A DNA stretch of 12,777 bases from an uncultured Roseburia sp. (GTDB taxonomy: Bacteria; Bacillota; Clostridia; Lachnospirales; Lachnospiraceae). How positions within the stretch are numbered: position 1 is the first letter of the stretch; each line of letters starts with the position of its first letter. The position numbers and the translations under genes are program-made. Positions 9,255-12,777 of the stretch are shown piece after piece. The DNA lies in assembly GCA_947384095.1 (NCBI GenBank), contig CANDFU010000017.1, forward strand, positions 1 through 12,777, given 5' to 3'. A model generated the notes under the pieces. The model was not told the DNA's origin. It did not search any database and was given only the letters and a program-made list of their open reading frames with translations.

Positions 9255-10940
9255 CTACTCCACGGAAACCACATAATAATAAATCGGCTGGCCACCATAG
9301 TGAACCTCCGTCTCCACTTCCGGAAACGCCTCCGTCACCTTCTCCCCGATCGCCCGGGCCGCATCCTCTTTCATGTCCGCGCCGTAATAGATACTGACAA
9401 TCGCAGATTCTTCGTCAACCATCTGCTTTATCATGTCAAAGACAACCGCATCCAGATCCTTTCCGACCGAGAGAATCCCCGCATCGCCGATTCCCATATA
9501 ATCATCCTGCCGGATCGCTCTGCCGTCGATTACGGTATCCCGGACGGCGTAAGTCACCTGCCCGCTCTTTACCGCATGAATCTCTGCAGCCATGCGCTTC
9601 GCATTCTCCTCCGCCGGACTGTCCGGAATAAAGTTGACCAGCGCCGTAATCCCCTGTGGAATCGTCTTTGTCGGGATTACAATAATATCCTTATCTTCCG
9701 CCAGGGAAGACGCCTGATTGGCCGCCAGGATAATATTTTTATTGTTCGGAAGAATAAAGATCGTCTTTGCATTGACTTTCTCGATTGCGTTTAACATATC
9801 CTCCGTACTCGGATTCATCGTCTGTCCGCCTTCTATGATATAGTCCACGCCGAGTCCTTTAAAGATCTCTGCAATCCCTTCCCCGATACTCACTGAAATA
9901 AAGCCCATCTCTTTGGGAGGCTCTTTCTCTGCCTCAGCCGACGGAAGGTCTGTCTGCTGCATCTCCTTTTCCTTCAGCGCAGAAATCTTCTCATCGCGCT
10001 CCAGCTTCATATTTTCAATGATAATCGTCGTAAGGCTTCCCATGGAAAGCCCTCTCTGCATCGCCATACCAGGATCGTTGGTATGTACGTGCACCTTTAC
10101 GATCTCATCATCCGCCACCACCACGATCGAATCCCCGATCGTCTCCAAATATTCTTTGAACTCGTTTTCCTGCCGTGTTGTAATCGGTTTTTCCAGCATA
10201 ATCAGAAACTGCGTACAGTACGCAAACCTGATCTCCTGAGACGCCTGCGCCTCAATGTTGTAAGAACCCTCCGGCTTTGCCGCGCCCTCCCGCGTCTCTG
10301 TGACGAACGAGTAATCAATCTCCCTGCCTTTTAAGGCGTCCAGCGCGCCCTTCATCACCTGCATCAGCCCCTGGCCGCCGGAATCCACGACGCCTGCCTG
10401 CTTTAAGACCGGCAGCATATCGGGCGTCTTGCCGAGCACATAGTCGCCCTCCCTGATCACTTCCTCGCAGAAAAAAATAAGATCGTCCGTCTCGTCGCAC
10501 AGCTCCGCCGCGCGGTTGGCCATCCCTTTCGCAACGGTGAGAATCGTACCCTCTTTCGGCTTCATAACCGCCTTGTACGCCGTCTCCACCGCTTTCTGAA
10601 AGGAATCGGACAAAATCTGGACATTTACTTCGTCGTACTCTTTGATCACCTTGGTAAAACCACGAAACAGCTGGGAAAGAATGACGCCGGAATTTCCCCT
10701 CGCACCGCGCAGGGAACCGGAAGAAATCGCTTTCGCCAGGGAAGCCATATCCAGGTGATCCAGGGAGCCGACTTCCTTCGCCGCGGAGAGGATCGTCATC
10801 GACATGTTCGTACCGGTATCGCCGTCCGGAACGGGAAATACGTTCAGTTCATTAATCCATTCTTTCTTCGCCTCTAAATTTTTCGCCCCCGCAAGAAACC
10901 CCTTCGCGAGAGTCTCAGCATTTATCGTAGTGATTTCCAC
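9255..10940 (-). CDS. fakA: DAK2-domain fatty acid kinase, FakA/YloV-like
   Basis: FakA-type proteins phosphorylate fatty acids carried by a FakB (DegV-family) partner, giving acyl-phosphate for phospholipid synthesis. This protein has 561 residues, near the family norm. The N-terminal DhaL/DAK2 domain shows the Mg-ATP loop FPVPDGDTGTN (35-45, with D39 and D41), RGARGNSGVILSQ (78-90) and VVDSGGQGL (184-192). The middle domain keeps Cys242 and the VKVHVHTND stretch (His284, His286), residues I recall as metal ligands in the staphylococcal enzyme. A charged linker (about 315-340) leads to the C-terminal domain with GGQTMNPST. The start is GTG at 10940, supported by AAGGAGGA at 10956-10949 with an 8-nt gap; no nearby ATG fits. 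That ribosome site overlaps the stop of the Asp23 gene, pointing to coupled translation. No fakB is in the window. A general DAK2 kinase of other substrate is the alternative. Confidence 0.9.
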   Translation of the reverse strand: MEITTINAETLAKGFLAGAKNLEAKKEWINELNVFPVPDGDTGTNMSMTILSAAKEVGSLDHLDMASLAKAISSGSLRGARGNSGVILSQLFRGFTKVIKEYDEVNVQILSDSFQKAVETAYKAVMKPKEGTILTVAKGMANRAAELCDETDDLIFFCEEVIREGDYVLGKTPDMLPVLKQAGVVDSGGQGLMQVMKGALDALKGREIDYSFVTETREGAAKPEGSYNIEAQASQEIRFAYCTQFLIMLEKPITTRQENEFKEYLETIGDSIVVVADDEIVKVHVHTNDPGMAMQRGLSMGSLTTIIIENMKLERDEKISALKEKEMQQTDLPSAEAEKEPPKEMGFISVSIGEGIAEIFKGLGVDYIIEGGQTMNPSTEDMLNAIEKVNAKTIFILPNNKNIILAANQASSLAEDKDIIVIPTKTIPQGITALVNFIPDSPAEENAKRMAAEIHAVKSGQVTYAVRDTVIDGRAIRQDDYMGIGDAGILSVGKDLDAVVFDMIKQMVDEESAIVSIYYGADMKEDAARAIGEKVTEAFPEVETEVHYGGQPIYYYVVSVE

Positions 10941-10954
10941 CTCAAAAATCCTCC

Positions 10955-11314
10955 TTAATCGATCACACGCACGCCTTCGACGTAAATGTTAATTTTTTTA
11001 ATCTCCATTCCGGTAAACTCTTCGACTTTATACCTTACCGTATCGATCAGATTATCGGAAACCGTACTGATGCTGACACCGTAGGACACGATGACATGAA
11101 AATCTATCGTAATCCTGTTATCCTCCTCCACCGACACATTGATCCCATGTGTCAGGTAATCCCTCTTCAATAACTTTACAAGACCGTCTTTCATATTGAC
11201 AGCAGCCATTCCGACGATGCCGAAGCACTCCACCGCAACGGAGCCTGCATAAGTCTTGATCACATCCAGATCAATCGTAACTTTCCCGAACCGGGTCTCC
11301 ATCTGTCCATTCAT
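10955..11314 (-). CDS. yloU: Asp23/Gls24-family envelope stress protein, YloU-like
   Basis: This is a small 119-residue protein of the Asp23/Gls24 (DUF322) family. Its members are abundant cytoplasmic proteins, some held at the membrane and linked to envelope stress; the biochemical role is unknown. Family hallmarks seen are the AVECFGIVGMA stretch (27-37), the HVIVSYGVSIS strand (about 73-83) and the C-terminal NIYVEGVRV. There is no signal peptide or membrane segment. The ATG at 11314 has AAAGGAG about 12 nt upstream, slightly long, and CAGGAT closer in; Met5 is a possible alternative start. It is the first gene of the leftward operon. Its stop overlaps the ribosome site of the DAK2 kinase gene, the yloU-yloV pairing seen widely in Firmicutes, which suggests a shared but unproven function. 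Confidence 0.93.
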   Translation of the reverse strand: MNGQMETRFGKVTIDLDVIKTYAGSVAVECFGIVGMAAVNMKDGLVKLLKRDYLTHGINVSVEEDNRITIDFHVIVSYGVSISTVSDNLIDTVRYKVEEFTGMEIKKINIYVEGVRVID

Positions 11315-11351
11315 ATCCTGATACTGCTCCTTTCAAAGCCTCACTGATGGT

Positions 11352-11380
11352 ATTATAACCGCTTTTCCCGAAAATTCATA
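11352..11380 (-). promoter_or_regulatory. Probable sigma-A promoter of the yloU-fakA-recG-addBA operon
   Basis: On the minus strand a perfect TATAAT lies at 11357-11352. The best placed -35 with a 17-bp spacer is TATGAA (11380-11375), a poor match. An AT-rich tract upstream (about 11390-11415) could act as an UP element. The predicted start near 11345 leaves a leader of about 30 nt that contains the ribosome site. No operator-like repeat is evident. Confidence 0.6.
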
Positions 11381-11419
11381 GACCTGTTTTCTATTTTTTA
11401 TATTTTTTTTAAATTATGC

Positions 11420-11448
11420 TTGCATTATACACACTTGTCTGCTAAAAT
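11420..11448 (+). promoter_or_regulatory. Probable sigma-A promoter of rpmB
   Basis: TTGCAT (11420-11425) and TAAAAT (11443-11448) are separated by exactly 17 bp. The -10 is extended by TG at 11440-11441 (TGCTAAAAT), which can compensate for the weak -35. Transcription should begin near 11455, leaving a leader of about 40 nt that ends in AGGAGGTG (11481-11488), eight nt or so before the rpmB ATG. The promoter is back to back with the leftward operon promoter, so the two may compete or share supercoiling effects. Confidence 0.65.
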
Positions 11449-11495
11449 AGCTATGTTGTGTCAGAAATGATAACGATGCAAGGAGGTGCAAAGCG

Positions 11496-11681
11496 ATGGC
11501 CAAGTGTGCAGTTTGTGGAAAGGGCGCTCATTTCGGAAACAATGTCAGCCATTCTCATAAAAAGACAAGGCGGATGTGGAAATCCAACATCCGGCGTGTT
11601 CACTGTAAAGTAAACGGAACACCAAAGAGATTATATGTATGTGCTTCCTGTTTAAAGTCCGGTAAAGTTGAGAGAGCTTAA
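11496..11681 (+). CDS. rpmB: 50S ribosomal protein L28 (bL28), zinc-ribbon form
   Basis: This 61-residue basic protein is bL28, a component of the large ribosomal subunit. The start MAKCAVCGKG, the central NVSHSHKKTRR and the RRVHCKVNG stretch are characteristic. Two CxxC pairs (C4/C7 and C49/C52) mark it as the C+ type expected to bind zinc; paralogues lacking these cysteines exist and are often induced by zinc shortage. The length is normal for Firmicutes. The ATG at 11496 has a near-ideal AGGAGGTG at 11481-11488. It is monocistronic, divergent from the Asp23 operon, and followed by candidate terminators from 11734 onward. No regulatory motif such as a Zur box was recognised in the short leader. 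Confidence 0.98.
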   Translation: MAKCAVCGKGAHFGNNVSHSHKKTRRMWKSNIRRVHCKVNGTPKRLYVCASCLKSGKVERA

Positions 11682-11733
11682 AGGAATCCGGCTTCGCACT
11701 CTTACAGGTTTGCTTTGTGAACTTGTGAATGTG

Positions 11734-11754
11734 TGCGTCTTCAGACGCAGTTTT
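11734..11754 (+). terminator. Small hairpin with T-run downstream of rpmB
   Basis: TGCGTC (11734-11739) and GACGCA (11744-11749) pair perfectly over 6 bp around a TTCA tetraloop. G and then TTTT follow (11751-11754). It could act as a weak first terminator for rpmB, 53 nt past the stop. The stem is short and the T-run only four, so the stronger hairpin at 11765-11819 is more likely to end most transcripts. Confidence 0.4.
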
Positions 11755-11764
11755 CCATAACCAG

Positions 11765-11819
11765 AAAATCCCCCGCCGCAGACAGAATATCAGTTCCGGT
11801 CTGCGGCGGGGGATTTTTT
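11765..11819. terminator. Strong bidirectional terminator between rpmB and malQ
   Basis: The arms 11765-11783 and 11799-11817 are perfect inverted repeats of 19 bp with a GC core (CCCCCGCCGCAGAC) and a 15-nt loop. Read rightward, six Ts (11814-11819) follow the GC core, a textbook rho-independent terminator for rpmB. Read leftward, the A-run at 11765-11768 becomes TTTT, so it should also stop malQ transcripts. This fits its place between convergent genes. Confidence 0.9.
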
Positions 11820-11830
11820 ACTATGAAAGC

Positions 11831-11894
11831 CCGTCCGTTGTCCATATGGCTGTGCGTGTGGATACGCCCATCCATATGGACAACGGACGGTTTT
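11831..11894. repeat. Second perfect 19-bp inverted repeat, possible terminator
   Basis: Arms 11831-11849 and 11872-11890 are perfectly complementary over 19 bp, with a 22-nt loop. Each arm ends in the self-complementary octamer CCATATGG, so alternative pairings exist. TTTT (11891-11894) follows rightward; leftward the stem is followed by GCTTTC. The T-runs are weak for a terminator on either strand. It shares no sequence with the neighbouring hairpin. It lies about 57 nt beyond the malQ stop and may help end malQ transcription, or it may be a copy of a dispersed palindromic repeat. Confidence 0.7.
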
Positions 11895-11946
11895 ATGAGC
11901 AGGCAGGTTTAGCGCTTTAGGAAATCGTTCCCCTGCACCCTTTTTT

Positions 11947-12777
11947 CTATAACTCCTCTTTCATGCTGCCCTGTACATCTTCCTGCGTCTCTTCTGGCTG
12001 TTCCCCTGCTTCTTCCGTTTCCAGTCTGCCATACATCTCCATATACCGGTACAGCTTTTTCGCCAGCTTTTCTGTCGTCTGCCCGGGAAGCATCCTCCAC
12101 TGCCAGTTGCCGCCGACGGTAGACGGCGTATTCATCCGCGCCCTGGAACCGATTCCCAGCAGATCCTGCATCGGGACAACCGCAAGCTCCGCCACGGAAG
12201 ACCAGGCGCCGCGCATCATTCCCCAGTGATACCCTTCTTTTCTGGTAAGATTGAGATATTCCTTCGCAAACCGCACACTCTCCTTCGGGGCTGTCTTCAT
12301 CCAGCCCGCAATCGTATCGTTGTCGTGCGTTCCCGTATAGACCACACAGTGCTCCGTATAGGTATGCGGCAGATAATTGCTTCCCTCCCGCGAGTCGAAC
12401 GCAAACTGGATAACCTTCATTCCCGGAAACCCCGATTCCCGGACCAGTTCCAGGACAGAAGGTGTCAGAAATCCCAGATCCTCCACAATAATCGGAAGTT
12501 TTCCCAGCTTCTTCTCAAGTGTCCGGAACAGATCCATCCCCGGCCCCTCGCGCCACTCGCCGTTTTTTGCCGTCGTATCCCTGCCTGGAATCGCATAATA
12601 GGAATCAAATCCGCGGAAATGGTCGATGCGTACAATGTCATAGAGCTCAGCCATCGCCTTTATGCGCCTCGTCCACCAGGAATACTCCTCTTTTTTCATG
12701 ACATCCCAGCGGAACAACGGATTGCCCCAGAGCTGACCGTCATCCGAAAATGCGTCCGGAGGACATCCGGCCACGTC
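11947..12777 (-). CDS. malQ: MalQ, 4-alpha-glucanotransferase (GH77), N-terminus off the right edge
   Basis: MalQ (amylomaltase) transfers alpha-1,4-glucan chains between maltodextrins, in maltose or glycogen use in the cytoplasm. The frame is open to the right edge; 276 residues are visible, about the C-terminal half of a protein near 500. The GH77 catalytic set is present (numbering from the first full visible codon): nucleophile Asp52 in VRIDHFRGF, acid/base Glu99 in VEDLGFLTP, and the stabilising Asp152 in TGTHDNDT. PPDAFSDDGQLWGNPLF at the visible start is also typical of the family. After the usual end near KLYRYMEMYGRL comes an acidic tail of about 24 residues rich in Glu, which looks non-catalytic. 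A GTG at 12774 is an internal Val codon, not a start. It converges on rpmB and is separated from it by the hairpin region. No partner such as a glycogen phosphorylase gene is in view. Confidence 0.95.
   Translation of the reverse strand, partial: DVAGCPPDAFSDDGQLWGNPLFRWDVMKKEEYSWWTRRIKAMAELYDIVRIDHFRGFDSYYAIPGRDTTAKNGEWREGPGMDLFRTLEKKLGKLPIIVEDLGFLTPSVLELVRESGFPGMKVIQFAFDSREGSNYLPHTYTEHCVVYTGTHDNDTIAGWMKTAPKESVRFAKEYLNLTRKEGYHWGMMRGAWSSVAELAVVPMQDLLGIGSRARMNTPSTVGGNWQWRMLPGQTTEKLAKKLYRYMEMYGRLETEEAGEQPEETQEDVQGSMKEEL

Noticed and set aside
11729..11920. A 63-codon plus-strand open frame downstream of rpmB
   Set aside because: It runs straight through both 19-bp hairpins, has no ribosome site and resembles no protein; the stretch is better explained as terminators.
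1..12777. A hidden defence system, mobile element or CRISPR array
   Set aside because: All long coding frames belong to well-known housekeeping families. No direct-repeat array, transposase, integrase, toxin-antitoxin pair or tRNA was seen. AddAB has nuclease activity but is a core repair enzyme, not a new defence system.

Overview
The window looks like chromosomal housekeeping DNA from a Gram-positive Firmicute, most likely a clostridium of the Lachnospiraceae type. The grounds are strong AGGAGG ribosome sites, an AddAB-type rather than RecBCD recombination enzyme, and the rpmB / Asp23 (yloU) / DAK2 (yloV, fakA) / recG order that is typical of Firmicutes. Base composition is moderately GC-rich, and Leu TTA/CTA and Ser TCA codons are avoided. 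The genus is inference. I see no tRNA, rRNA, CRISPR array, transposase, phage gene or attachment site.

Layout: positions 1-11357 form one leftward (minus-strand) block. In transcription order it reads: a promoter with a perfect TATAAT -10 at 11352-11357; an Asp23/Gls24-family protein (yloU-like); a DAK2-domain fatty acid kinase (FakA/YloV-like); the branch-migration helicase RecG; AddB; and AddA, whose C-terminus runs off the left edge. Genes are close together (gaps of 14, 108, 16 and 59 nt), so a single polycistronic transcript is likely. The two longest gaps hold stem-loops. The one between the kinase gene and recG looks like a terminator or attenuator and could uncouple the repair genes from the front of the operon.

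Facing away from this block, rpmB (ribosomal protein L28) runs rightward from its own promoter at 11420-11448; the two promoters share a 181-nt spacer. To the right of rpmB is a 265-nt convergent intergenic region with a small hairpin and then two unrelated perfect 19-bp hairpins. The first of the 19-bp hairpins is a clear bidirectional terminator. Beyond it the C-terminal half of malQ (4-alpha-glucanotransferase, GH77) runs leftward and is cut by the right edge.

Functionally, AddA and AddB form the helicase-nuclease that resects double-strand breaks for RecA loading, and RecG remodels forks and Holliday junctions, so the distal half of the operon is a recombinational repair module. The proximal half is probably involved in fatty acid salvage and envelope physiology. 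I find no convincing new biological system here. The points worth a second look are the hairpins and the joining of lipid-metabolism and repair genes in one transcription unit.
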